From contig CM060733.1 of the NCBI GenBank assembly GCA_030704615.1, positions 57,226,001 to 57,290,000 of the forward strand: DNA of 64,000 bases, given 5' to 3'. Shown here piece after piece: positions 21,390-33,514 of this stretch (position 1 is the first letter of the stretch; each line of letters begins with the position of its first letter). This DNA comes from Takakia lepidozioides (Eukaryota; Streptophyta; Takakiopsida; Takakiales; Takakiaceae). A model generated the notes under the pieces. The model worked only from the letters and a program-made list of their open reading frames with translations, ran no database searches and was not told where the DNA came from. Both the position numbers and the translations under genes were made by a program.

Positions 21390-22410
21390 GTCGGTTTGTC
21401 CTTCACTGTCTACGGTGTGTATGCCTTCATGGTACTTTTAGGGGTTTTACTTTTTTCCCCACCAAAAATAAACATAAATAAAGCTTCCAGGGCAAAGTCC
21501 CCTGTTTTTAATGAAAAAAATAAAATAAAAATAAAATCCTGTGCTTGACTGTTCAGCGCCTTCGGAAGAGGGACGTTGTGACAGTTCAGCCTCGCCCTTG
21601 TAAATGAGTTGGTGGGGTTCATTACCCAGACACATGGCACAAGTCTTCAGCGTCGTTTCGACAGCAACTATGACCCCGGGAAATTCATGAGGTTACCTAA
21701 GTATGCTGAATTCAACAACAATTGTTCCACCTTTTTCAAGGTAGCAACAGATCCCCATGTAAACTCACCCCTGACATTATGTCATTTGTTTACTACAATG
21801 ATGAAAATGAGAAATGGTATGTTCCCTAAACTTTTCATTTTAGTTGATTATTTTGAAGTTAGGTTATATCTAAAAACTTTGAGACTTGTTAGTTTTCAAT
21901 GTGCATTTTCAGGATTGGTTCATTTTTCTGATCCAGAGGATTGTGTGAAGAAGCTCAAGAGCTTCAAGAGAATTTTTTTGGATTTGTTGGAGAAGTGCAA
22001 ATCTGAAGTATTCTTTTGTATTGAGAATCTCGACCATATCTTGCACAACTTTATTGGGCCACACCAGTTGCAACATTTGGCTTCACAATGCATTCTCCGG
22101 CTTGGTGCCTCATTGGGATGGAAGTGGACAATGTGAGAGGTGCCTACTCTTTATTTTTGCAAGGTTTTGTTAAAAAAAATCCCCCTTAATTAATTATTGA
22201 TTAATTTTTTGGTGTAGGGTTTGAAAAGTTTCTGAAGGGGTGCAAGCCTTTGAAAGTCAACCGGCCAGCTTCACTATCCATTCCGGTTTATGTGAGAAAA
22301 GTACGTGAGATGATAGAGGCCAGTTTGAAGAAGGGTCCTACGTGGTCTTTGGACGATAAAGACATCCGACATTTGTGTCACGCATGGGTTATTCCCTCCT
22401 AGTGCTCTTC
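21390..22410 (+). other. Unrecognised ORF, possibly two exons
   Basis: A 175-residue frame (21,609-22,136) with FFKVATDPHVNSP, LKSFKRIFLDLLEKCKSEVF and a C-terminal GASLGWKW precedes a coding-like stretch at about 22,218-22,402 (KFLKGCKPLKVNRPASL; WSLDDKDIRHLCHAWVIP). An intron between them is possible but I could not find in-phase splice sites. The composition is protein-like; no family is recognised. Confidence 0.35.
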
Positions 22411-23286
22411 GAATGTCCTTGAATATTCTTTTCTCTGCAGTAAGAGGGATCACATGTATTTCCAACAAGGGACTTTGGTCCAATAATGGAGACTTGGTTG
22501 CACATCTTAAACTGCACACAACTCACTTGATATTCATTCGTTCTTTTGCAGTCACCCTTTTGAAATTCAGCCAGTCCCCTGTTCTGTGACAAGCCAGGCC
22601 CCCTTCTCTCTTTGCTCCCATGCGTGTCTTCGGCTCTTCTCCATTTTCTGCTTTGTTCACAATGGGTGGCTCTTCCAAGTGATTCTCAATTTCTACATAA
22701 CTTGGATTAAGCTTTGACCTGGTGTATAGTGATGCACACTGCTTTTCGTGTGTTCACAGAAGAGCTTCTCCTATGAATAGTTGGGGTGCTAGGACCATCC
22801 TTGACAGGGCTCCCCTAATCTGAGTACCGTATGTACACTTTTGGTCTTGAGAAGCGCTGGATGGAGTCGTCAATGTTTTTCAATTGGAAGTCCACCTCCG
22901 CCTTCACACGTATTTGACTCGGGGTTTCAACAACCAGTGGCATATTTCTTAGCTTGCCTTCCAACTTCAGTTTGCCTGCAGCAATAGTGTTTGTTAAGGT
23001 GCCCTGTAGTCCTTTTCCGGAAACACGAGAACTTCTAATTACTCGATACTCTTTTCAAAATAACCACAGACAAAGGTGGAAATCCCCCCTGATGTTCCAT
23101 GGGATCTTTTCAGTACATCTAGGGACCTGGAGAAATGATTGTCATTAATAAAGGAGATTGAAGTGGTTGAAAAACGCAAGATGCATGTGTGTGTGCAGAG
23201 AGTTGTTTTCACATGAAGATGAAGAGTGAATGGATCTCATTATGTACACAAGAAAAGGACCCACACAAACAGTGAAAGGTTCATGA

Positions 23287-23484
23287 TCAAAACATGACTT
23301 GGAGTGCAAGGATACTGTCTTCAAGCGTCTTCAGGACTTCCTGTCTTTCATCGTTTTTCATCAGGACCAGCCCTGGTGGCAAATGCTTGTTTTGCTCCTC
23401 TTGTAATCTAACCATCGGTGTCCCACTCTTAATAAATGTTTCCAAAACAAGCTTCTCTTCAGATGTCAATTGTCCTAAAATCAT
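23287..23484 (-). other. Short coding-like ORF, unrecognised
   Basis: A 65-residue frame with balanced composition (LTSEEKLVLETFIKSGTP; RQEVLKTLEDSILALQ) ends in a stop. It may be the last exon of a lost gene. No family recognised, and the surrounding 22.4-24.1 kb shows no other supported gene. Confidence 0.25.
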
Positions 23485-24299
23485 TGTGATATTCTGCTAT
23501 GCACCTGTCAATTACATTTCTCTTCATGGGCTGTGCGTTAATGTGTAACGAAACACCTGGAGTCCCAAAGATCATGGCACTGTGCATGACTGTGGTTACT
23601 TCAGAGCAGTCACAGAGTCATTTGCAGGTTTGATTCTTCAACAGTCTTGATTACAACTGAAAGTGTGTGATGTGTCCATCAGCAAAGTGCTGAAGTGGGG
23701 CTACATCTTCTGGAAAACATTTTTCATCCAGGAAATGAAGCCTCTTAGGAAGTCAATTCTGGATAACACCATGCGTCTACAAACCAAAACGTGTGCTTAT
23801 CAGGGATTAACTTCATCATGTGCCTCACCTCCTTTCTGCATCCTTTGTAAGCTCCACCTTTCTCTTCAGCAAGCTGTTGAAATGTGCAGAGAGGCTTAGT
23901 GAGGATTATTCGAATACTGAATAGTACAGTAAGATCTCAGTCAAGAATACTATCAAAGCAGTCACTTCCTCAGACAACTGCTTTTCCTTTCCACAATAGC
24001 CCCTTTTTCCCAGTCTGTTTCTGTGTGTCCAAGTAAGCTGAATTAGTTGCAACCTATTTAAGGTCTTAGATCAATAGCCCCTCAGCAATTAGCATACACA
24101 CTTTAGTGGTTGAAGGGGGTTAGAATACATACTAAGCAGGTACTTTGCCAAAGTTTTCCTTTTGTCTGTATGATGTACGCTCCACTTTTGTGCTGCGACG
24201 GTTTGCAGCACTTGCTGCATCCATGACATTCTTCGTGACAAAATCGATGCTATTCTTGCTCTTACTTTTTGGTTGGAGGCTCTGACCATTCTCCTGAGG

Positions 24300-27200
24300 A
24301 TTCTGAACATTCTGTATGAAAAGAAATCCATCAAATGCTCAGGTAGCGTACTTTCCTTGGAAAGAAGTACCTATAATGTCTGATATAGAATGTACTCATA
24401 AGATGTTGTTTGCCATAGCCTTGTGGCCATCGACCGCGCTCCCAGTTTGAGTGGAACACGAAGGGACAAGAAACTACCTTTGTCAGGGGCTGACGCTGGT
24501 AGTATGACTTACCTTGAAACAAACAATTGATCCGAGTTTTCCAGATATCCTCTAGAAATCACTTCACACAAACATCAATCTGCTTTGTGTGATTTGCCCA
24601 ATAACTAGACCCCAAAAGGGCCTGGGCTTTGGCTCAGCCTCGAGATTTTTGAACTTAGTAAACAGAGATACAGGAGCAATTCCCCTGATGGATTTGAAGA
24701 GGGTCTCTGGTGAGAGTACCCAGGACAATGAATCAGAAAGTGGATATCGTCTTGAGGTTGCCCACACAACGGGCATTTGCAATCCCCATTTCCTCTCTGC
24801 GTCTCTTTGTTGTTCAAAGGTAGGCTTCCCACCCCGAGTGTAAATTTCAGTTTAGTGCCAAGAGTGGGTAGAGACCCTTTAGCTCATCCATGTCACAGAC
24901 TGGAAACAAGTTCAGGGAAGTTTTCTGCGTAACTTCATTTTCATCAGACAATTTCCTGGCAACAGACATGGCTTTGGACACTACAGCCTCTAAATCAGAT
25001 TTAACCAGCAGGGTCAAGACTTCTGGGCTTAGATTCAGATCCTTGAAAATCTCTTCTACCCTCTTCCGCCAGGACTTAAGCCTGTTTGACAGGCCGATCC
25101 TGCTTCCAAGATATAATCGATTAACTTAGGATGTCTGGTATTAGTCATACGTTGCAGCTGAGCCCACCATCTAACCTTGAATTCATCTCGTCGAATCTTT
25201 AAAGGAGGAATGCCAAACTCACCCCGAACAGCCACATTAGCTGTTCTGAAGCATGCTGACATGCACTCCTTGAGCAACCCCACTTGAATGGATTCTAGAG
25301 ACAGCCTGGTTGGGGTTATCTACCCACACAGCAGATGCGTACTCCAAGGTAAGCCTAATAACGCGGCAAAGCATGGGTCGTTTTACTTCAGAGTTGATCC
25401 CTCTGCAGTGGAAAAATTTAGCGAGACCCAACGCTTTGCCCTTGCCAGATTGAACAACTTTTTGTAAATGCGCTTCCCAATTACAATGGAGGAGAACTCA
25501 ACGGCAATATGTGTATCTCTTTGCGCAATCAATCAACTCCTAGAGATTGGATGGAGTCCCCCCTGTGCCTGCGAAGTCATCCGCAAACATAAGGGCTGGT
25601 ATGGTGGCATCCTCCCTTAACCCAAATCCCTCACTTTCGACATCCTCGAGTAGTTGATTGATGAAAGCATTGAAGAGCAGAGGGGAGAGGGTACATCCTT
25701 GAGCTACACCTTGGTCTATGTCAAAGAAGTTAGACTGCTGTCCATTAACAGTGACACAACTTTTGGTGTGAGCTTACAAGTTACGAACCACCACCCTCCA
25801 CATCTTTCCCTTGATCCCAGATGACCAGAGTCGGAGCCATAGACCATCTCTCCACACTGTGTCGTAAGCCTTTTAGACAACCAAGAAAAAGACAAAAGTG
25901 GGTTTCCCTTCTTTTAGTGGGTCTCAGAAGAAATCATATTGGGACAAGTTATATAGTTAAATAAACTCAAATCACCATGGTGGTAATGACAAGAGATTCT
26001 GGTTGGCTGTTCAACGTACAAGCCGAAAAATTGTCAGCAAGTACAAGTGCTGAGGACTACTAAGGGTGCAAGTGGTGACTTCAACGGTTGACATTGTCCA
26101 AACCTTTGAAGCTCACTAAAGTACCCTTGGCAGAAATAGGTCTAACAGTGAGGGGTTTTTGTGGTACACAGTAGAAAAAACTGTTTCTATGATTCCTGAT
26201 GAACTGGAGTATGTTTCAATGGGTTACAACGCTCCCATGAGTTCTTCTGAGATTGTGGAAGCAATTGAGCATTTAAACGGATATAAAGCTGGTTGACCTA
26301 ATGGCATAGTCAATGAGCTTATCAAGCATGGTGGCGACCCCATGATAGAGGCCCTTGTACTTCTCTTTGATCTTATCTCGAGGACTGAAATGATCCCCTT
26401 TTGCTGGCGACAGGGGGTCATTGTCAATCTACACAAGAAAGATGACAGAGAAGAGCCGGGGAACTATTGAGGCATCACGCTTCTCGATGATGTTGGCAAG
26501 ATATTTTGCAGAGTTATAAGTACTCGTCTCGAGATTGATCTGAAGTCTAGAGGTTGTTTCCATGAAGGCCAAGCTGGCTTTCGGTGGAACAGGGGCTGCG
26601 TGGATCATATCTTCACTCTAAGCCAGATTATCCAGGTTGTGCGGATCTGGTAGTACCTAGCCCACAAATCTTCGTTGACTTTCATAATGCACCACTCTTA
26701 TAGAGGACTCTCTCGGCTGTCTTGAGTTTGATCTCATTTGTCCACCAATTGACAGATCTACTGCAGACAATTAGTTTCCTCCCAATGATCTTGTCAGGAG
26801 GAGACAAAACTCTCCCAAGAATCCACCTATCTTTCGACTTCATTTCTTGCATTGCCAGAGCAAGACTGAAGATCTTGGAGTGAATGGACAAAGTGAGGGA
26901 GAGCCTCTTGCAAGGCTTGGACATACTCAGCCTCTTCATTTTGGAATTTTTCTATGCACCACTTCTGAATTGAATGTTTCACAGATCTCTTGGTGTTGGG
27001 GAAACACCTTTCGATCTCAGTCCAAATAAGAAAGTGGTCAGATGTACCAATATCAGTTCTGTCAAAGCACACTGCAGAAACAAATGATATAATCCACAAT
27101 GGATCGTTCCCCAGTCTGGGCTTTCTCAGGAGTCCCAATGGTATCATCTTGGTGAAGACCTTTACCCACCTGGGCATTGAAGTCACCAAATAAGACCACC

Positions 27201-27600
27201 TGGCCTTTGGCGAGGAACTTAGCACAGTCCAGCTTTACGTCTTCAAAAGGCTTTATATCCGTCAGCACTAAGGGTCCCCTCTGTGGGCATGTAAACACAA
27301 CCCACAAAGAGATCCTTCCCACTCACACCGCCCTTCAATTTCAGTTTCAGCCAGATACTGTGCTCATACCGCAAATCCGTGTTGATAATTTCAAAATTGT
27401 CACCCAAGAACTCTCGGACAAAGAAGCCAACACCTCTTTGACCACATTTGGCAGAGGCCACCTTAAGCACACACATCTTCCCAAACCACCTATAACCATT
27501 GACACAACCAGTTGAATGTCTGATATAGAGTTGAAAAATTAGGCAGTCAGCAGGCACTGGCCATAGACGCTGTCCTGCCAGAATTTATGGCAAATGTACC
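24300..27600 (-). mobile_element. LINE retrotransposon, copy 1, with internal inversion
   Basis: Minus strand: an APE-type endonuclease at about 27,557-27,060 (GVGFFVREFLGDNFEI; VVLFGDFNAQVG) and a linker to about 26,697. Then a plus-strand block at 25,921-26,691 encodes the N-terminal part of RT. Minus-strand sequence resumes at 25,915 with the RT core (KAYDTVWRDGLW; GVAQGCTLSPLLFN; MFADDFAG), continues through INSEVKRPMLCRVIRLTLEY, and ends near 24,600 with a zinc-binding C-terminus (CKCPLCGQPQDDIHFLIHC). Many stops and frameshifts make it inactive. RT copies element RNA at a nicked target. Confidence 0.85.
25921..26691 (+). mobile_element. Inverted RT segment inside LINE copy 1
   Basis: The plus strand reads KKSYWDKLYS, FWLAVQRTSRKIVSKYK, YNAPMSSSEIVEAIEHL, then NELIKHGGDP, MIPFCWRQGVIVNLHKKD and GQAGFRWNRGCVDHIFTLSQ. 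This is the fingers region that should lie between the linker (ending 26,697) and the palm (starting 25,915) on the minus strand. AGTGG at 25,916-25,920 and CCACT at 26,692-26,696 flank it. Confidence 0.8.
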
Positions 27601-28110
27601 AAACAATGGTTCAAGTTTGGAGGCACATAACCACTTGCTTAAAAAGGTCAACTCTGTTGCAAGGGTTTTGGTTTTGGATGTGTTAAGAGTGGGGGTGTAC
27701 AAAACAATTCATGCAAGCATAGGCACCATGTGAGCTTACCACAATCAATGTGGTCTATCAATGCTGTTCACCTCTAATCAGTGTAGCTCTAATACATAGT
27801 TTCCATTAGTCACACACCATTTCTAATCTCTGACAAAAAAAAGATACATGTCAAGGTACATAGGCCAACATCTGAATGTGCATACATTCATATTTTCAAG
27901 GTGACCTTCTAGTTGCAGCTATTTGACTTACTTCAGTCTTAACTTGCCGCTCCCTGCATGGAGCTGGTGATCCGACTGCTACTGCATCTGGATTGTTCTG
28001 GATGGTCTGTATTGCGAATCACATCCACATGTCCGATGAAAGCAAACCTACTATTACATTTGACATACTCTCTCACAGCTATCATTACGAACAAACGGCA
28101 ACTAATCCAA
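27600..28110. other. No gene seen
   Basis: AT-rich sequence without a recognisable domain. It ends at a 27-base C homopolymer. Confidence 0.3.
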
Positions 28111-28137
28111 CCCCCCCCCCCCCCCCCCCCCCCCCCC
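28111..28137. repeat. Poly-C tract, 27 bases
   Basis: Twenty-seven consecutive C residues, flanked on the right by GC-rich sequence (28,138-28,280) unlike the AT-rich surroundings. A run of this length is prone to sequencing or assembly error. Confidence 0.9.
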
Positions 28138-28871
28138 GGCCCCCTAGACTCCCCCTGGATTCTCTGGGTACCCCTGGTACCTCTATCCCCCGCGTTGTTT
28201 ATTGGGCCCACCCCCGAAAAGGGGGCATTAGCCATGAGGCGAAGTGGCTCTTAGTTACGCTGGCCTCGGCCGGAGTCTCTCTCTCTACATTTGACATAAA
28301 CACCTGTTTCCAAGGAGACCTTGTCGTTCAGCCACCAACAAGGGCACAACATTGCTGGGTTTTCTGGTCGCTACATGGACTGTGGGCATATCACTGTACT
28401 GTGAGGTATCTCCCCTTCCATCCATTTGGATACTAGGTTCCTATTATAATCCATGCCCATCTTCCACCATATTCCACTGAAAACAGTCTCACAAAAAACT
28501 AGTTAGTTTACTACATGACAGTCCAAAATTACAAGGTGCAACGGTATCTTCAAAGACTTTTAGGAGCCAGTGGAGAATCTAACTGCAATATAAGATGCAG
28601 GGGCAGCTCAGCCTAGCAACAACAAGGCAGCCAATCCACCTGGCAGTCAAACAATATGAGAATTCAGGTGTATGTTGGACTTTTGACTCCAGTACCTCTA
28701 TAACTTACAATTAATGGGGAGTCCACAGACCTCTGATTTCCAATAGCCCTCCATAAACAAATTAACATTGCTTGTAAGGTGATTTTGGGCAGATGGTGAT
28801 GACTATGAAGCTGATCCAGTCTTCTGTCATGACCTGAGAAAATTGAACACCAAGGGAGGAGAATGACTGAC

Positions 28872-29329
28872 CAGATCTGAGACCAGCTTGTTAGCATGAT
28901 TCTTAGCGCTCTTTTCTGATATAGCAGCTTGATTATCCCTCCGGTGATCACGAGGTGTTATTCCTCTCCTTATCATCTCATCTCTGTTGACACATACATT
29001 CACATTCGGTACAGTTTCTGTAAACAAATGAAGGTTATGTGTGGTAGGCATCAGGAATTTAAATAATACACCCCTGCATGTAAGTCAAGAAAGATCTGGA
29101 ACATTTATTCCAGAGGTTACTGAGGGAGACAAAGAAAACAAGAAGACTCCTGACATTGGGTAGTGTATACAATTAATTTTTGTTGCCAAAAAAATAATAA
29201 TACATATATATACCTGATCCCCCTTGGAGGGTTGAGCAAATCAGAAATCTGATAGCTATCTAAGTGGCTTGGCAGTGGGATCCTTCTATACTTGAACTTG
29301 GGAAGTCCGCCAGTGACCTCATCGAGGGC
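28872..29329 (-). CDS. Partial spliced gene, unrecognised
   Basis: Two exons join in phase on the minus strand. Exon A, 29,329-29,214, follows acceptor CTTCAG and ends at AG/GTATAT. Exon B, 28,983 to about 28,872, follows acceptor AACAG and ends at a possible donor GTCAGT. The joined protein reads ALDEVTGGLPKFKYRRIPLP, then SDLLNPPRGIRDEMIRRG and TPRDHRRDNQAAISEKSAKN. The charged, non-repetitive composition and clean junction support a real gene. Further exons were not found, although a Ser-rich frame at 30,010-29,603 could lie upstream. No family recognised; a cytoskeletal or flagellar protein is one untested idea. Confidence 0.45.
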
Positions 29330-29602
29330 CTGAAGGTTCAATCATACAACACAACACCAGTTTTAAGTGTCTGTCACATTGTACTCGAATTATATCAGCT
29401 GTCAATTTTGACTGTCAACCTTTTGAACAAACTGAGACCTATACTGTAATGCAGTCCCCACTCAATCGGTGCTTTATTCCTGCTGGGTTTTAAAAACTTT
29501 TTGAGGAGATTGAACATTTCGATCAAGTAAACGGCGAGTTTGAAACTCGCGATCCATGTAGCAATACTGAAGCATTATATAAGAGAAGGAGCACGGGTCC
29601 TC

Positions 29603-30010
29603 TCACGCGCATGCCTGTTTATTGGAAGAGCCTTGGGTAGAATTGCTGTAATAGCTTCGCGAAGTAGTGGTGTAGGAGCTTTGAGTAGAATTTGTGTAAG
29701 AACTCTGGGCAGAGAGCGTTGGCCTTCTACTCGACACGGAATTCTGGCTGCAATTCGAGAGGCGTCTTGATCTCTCCCCAATGTCCACACATGGAGATAG
29801 CGAACTTCCTCCATCATGCTGCCTATTTGAAATTTCTTCAGGGACTGATTGCCTACTTGAAACCTCTCCTTTGGCTGAAGGCTGTTCACATTCTTCACCC
29901 GTTCCTAAACTCACTTTGCTAAGTTCATCAACTGGAGGAGGCCTACACGCTTGCATTGACATGGATGCACCAAGAGATAAGAAAAAGTTTAAGATGAAGA
30001 GATCAGACAA
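29603..30010 (-). other. Ser/Thr/Tyr-rich ORF
   Basis: A 135-residue frame with a low-complexity C-terminal half (NSTQSSYTTTSRSYYSNSTQ). It may be an exon of the partial gene below it or a chance frame. Confidence 0.25.
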
Positions 30011-30059
30011 ACAGATTTGTCACAAGGTTGTCCAAGTCCGGCTTATCCAAATGGCCTGA

Positions 30060-33000
30060 AGCAGTGATGAAGAAAATCCATCACAACAAAAGAGCAACTA
30101 AAGAATGAAGGATAAAATATATTGAACAACAGTTATCAACCCAATTCTGTTGGGGGAGGACATAGCGCTAGTTGCCTGGATGCAACTGTCATTCTTTGGT
30201 ACTGAGACGCTTTACATGCGACTACTTGCCAAAAATTAGGGCATAATGCAAGTGGCCCCCACGCAGCCGTAGACAGAAAACTAGACATTGACTTGGTACA
30301 GAGTTGCATGACCACAAAGGGAGCGTAAGGGCCAGAATGAATATGTAAATGACAAAGGAGAATCTGCGGGTGCCCAGCAATCAAGAAGTAAACAATGGCC
30401 ACTTGACTCTCTCGATCAGAAAACAGACAGACGCAAGTCCTATCTCACACAGGTGACAGCAATCCAAAACAACACATGTATTCGACACCAAAAAACGCAA
30501 CAACTTTACATAGCAGCATCATTTCACACCGAAACACCAAGAAAATCACAGAACCAAAGGGGGGGATCCTGTGCCTGAATCAGCTTATAAGATCTTCACC
30601 ACTCTCAAAGAATTATGCATTCCGCAGAGGGCATAGTCTACTCATGTGACATTTTATCAGTTTTTCTACACAGATGAGCTTTCCATTTTCTTGTGGACAG
30701 GTTTACTGTGGTATAAATCCATTCAATCAGCATACAAAGCTTCTGACGAAGAGGATAGAGAGGATGGTTTCTATGACCGGTAGTCTCTCTCTCGCTCTGG
30801 CTACGGCAAACAACGTCTTATGAGTACATTCTCTCTCTCTCTCTCTCCTCTTCCGTATGTAGTCTTTCCTTCGTTGGTGACCTAACAATCTAGACTAAGG
30901 ATATTTTTGATATCAATTTCGAGATGTATGGTTTTTTCCCTATTGATTAGGGTTGCTACCTATTGATTTTGCTGCCTTGTATGATGAACCTCCGATAATA
31001 TTCAGCGAGACATTGCAAGCAGAACAACCAAAGATTGAAATTCACTTCACACAGCAATCTAAAAGACGGCACGGTCATTCAACGCCAACACACCAAGAAA
31101 ATTAAGCAAAACATTGCAAGAAAAATTTGTGAGGTTGTGTTCAATCCGAAACCAAAGATTGAACTCCAAAAGGCATGGTTACACAAGCAGATGAACAAAG
31201 GGGAACGTGCAAGGGAAAATGCAGGCCACGATTCTTTGCTTTGTTTCTTCCACATGTCGCCTCAACGTTGGTTCTATGCTTGAAACGGCTCTGCGCTTCT
31301 CGTGGAGTAATGGATGACTACCCAACCACAACCCAACACATCAAAAAGACATTTTCTTGATATATAGGTATCTCGAGCTTCAAGTTGAACAATTTTTGGA
31401 TTTCAAAACCAATGCAAATCAAAACTGACAAGAGAAGTGAAATACCCACTTCAGAAAATTACGAAAATGGATTATACATTGTACACGCTGGGGGCAACTA
31501 TTTTTCATATCAATATCTCCCACACATGGGACCTATAGAGGATGAACTATCCTGCCAATGGGGCCGCCTAATGGCACCACAGACCAATTAATGTATGGAT
31601 GAGCCCATAATTGGCTAATGGATGACCTGTGGTGTGTTTTTTGTTCTTTGTTGTCGCGAAAAATCACCAGATTGGAAAATGGGTCACCTACTTGTATAAA
31701 GGAATTATGGGGGTAAAAATCGAAAAAATTCTCCAGAAAGCGCCAGTAGATGAGACTCATTTTGCTGAAGTGGACCTGTTAGAACGTGCCACCTGTTATA
31801 TTGCCACTTTTCTAACCCTGCCACCTCGTTATTCTCGCCACATGGGCACTGGAAAAATGATGGATAAGTAGTGACTTGTGGACCAAGTGGACGATTCAAT
31901 TGAAATGCTGCCTAACGAATATTATCACAAGTACCTCTTCATTCTCAGTCACCTTTTCATGTTGTGACGTACACCTCTTCATCACCCCCTTCCTTCTACA
32001 TCTCTCATCGCTGTGTGCACTCTCATTTGTCGATTACACAGTTGCTTCACGCTCGTAGGCTCATGGCACGCAATCTGTCTTTCATTTCTATCTGTATTAT
32101 AAGTGAGCGCAAGAGACCAGCCACCAGGCCATTGCAAGCATAGCCCGAAGAGTGTATATATCGCTCCCTTGGTGCGCTTTACGAGGTGATAGTTTGCAAA
32201 GGGGAACCCGAGGCTTGAGAAATCACTGTGTACCAGCACTAGACCTGAAAACATCGAAGGTTGACAATGATCGATACTGCTCCAGCTAAGTATAACTCAG
32301 CTTCGGTCATGTAATTATTGTTGAACTCAGTCACTGTCTAAATCAAAGTTTTGATGTGAATGTCCTGTTTTATATTTCCCCAATGGTACTCAGTGTTACA
32401 TCTGTTGGCTGCATGCACAGCGAGGCGGCAGGTATGGCGCTCTCCCACTCACTAGTCACCAGCTTATCGAGGTTAAGTTAGTGATATCTTGGGAATCTCT
32501 TCAGTTCATATTGCACCTTATTGTACTTGTAACACTGCATTGAACATGGATGCGATGTTACAGAGCTTCCTGGAGTAACACCTGGAAGGCTTGAGGATCA
32601 CCTCTTTAGGTGCTATACAGCAATGTTAGGGCCCCACTTATTCTCATTCCGATCCAGCAACTTGGGTTTCGTGTATAGATGGACCACTTCCTGTTGGACC
32701 ACTTCCTGCTGTCCTGTGGCAACATTGCTCTGAAGAACAGTGTCATCTCACCCGAAATTAGACAAATCTAATTCTTTAACTGACACCTTATAACTGGCGG
32801 CCCCGTATTTGAGATCTACCGATGTTGGGTAGTAGTAAGGCAACCTCACCACTTGTATTAACGGCCCTCACCAATCTTCCTCCTGGAAATTAGGCTTACA
32901 CCATAACCAAGCTCTGGCCAACTTGTCAGACTCAATCCCTGACACGTCCAATCTTTAAAATTGTGTTTCAAACGCTTGCCACGGATCTATCACCTTCAAC

Positions 33001-33490
33001 TCCTTTCTACCAAGCTTTGGAGATTTTCATTCTACTCCTCATAACCACGAGACTACAAACGGTACCCCTATTACGAGGGCTGTTGGTTTATGTCGGTTTC
33101 CTTCTTTTTCTTCTCCTAACCACAGAGTTCAACAGTTTTAGCTCAGTGCTCTTGTAACTTCATTTTCTTCTCTTCCCATACGGGGACATTTCCAGTGTCC
33201 ACCGATAGAAGTTCCCCACCGTCGCATTTTGAGGTTGGACTGTGGACTTGGACTGGAATCTCGCGAAGTACACTCTTGACCTGGAATGGAGGAGTGGAAA
33301 TTTCTACTATGGATCCTTGTTCTGTTCCACGAAGTTAAGCTGCATGTACCTGTAATGGAAGCCCAACGTGCTTATCTGCAGGACACAGGTCGACAGTCCC
33401 GAGCGACCACAAATTCTAAAACCAGTATGGAATCTTAACCCACCAGAGTGTGTTGAGAATCCATCCACGTTCTGCACCACCTTCACTCTC
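30060..33490. other. Intergenic, no gene seen
   Basis: Only short frames with incoherent composition are present. A (CT)n microsatellite lies near 30,829-30,848. No RNA gene or transposon was recognised. Confidence 0.4.
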
Positions 33491-33514
33491 CACTGAGTGA
33501 ACTGTAGTATTAGT

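Noticed and set aside
21410..21640. Minus-strand ORFs near a TTT-rich stretch
   Set aside because: Low-complexity Phe/Lys translation of A/T-rich DNA.
27939..28254. Poly-Pro or poly-Gly protein ORFs across 28.1 kb
   Set aside because: They arise only from translating the 27-base C homopolymer.
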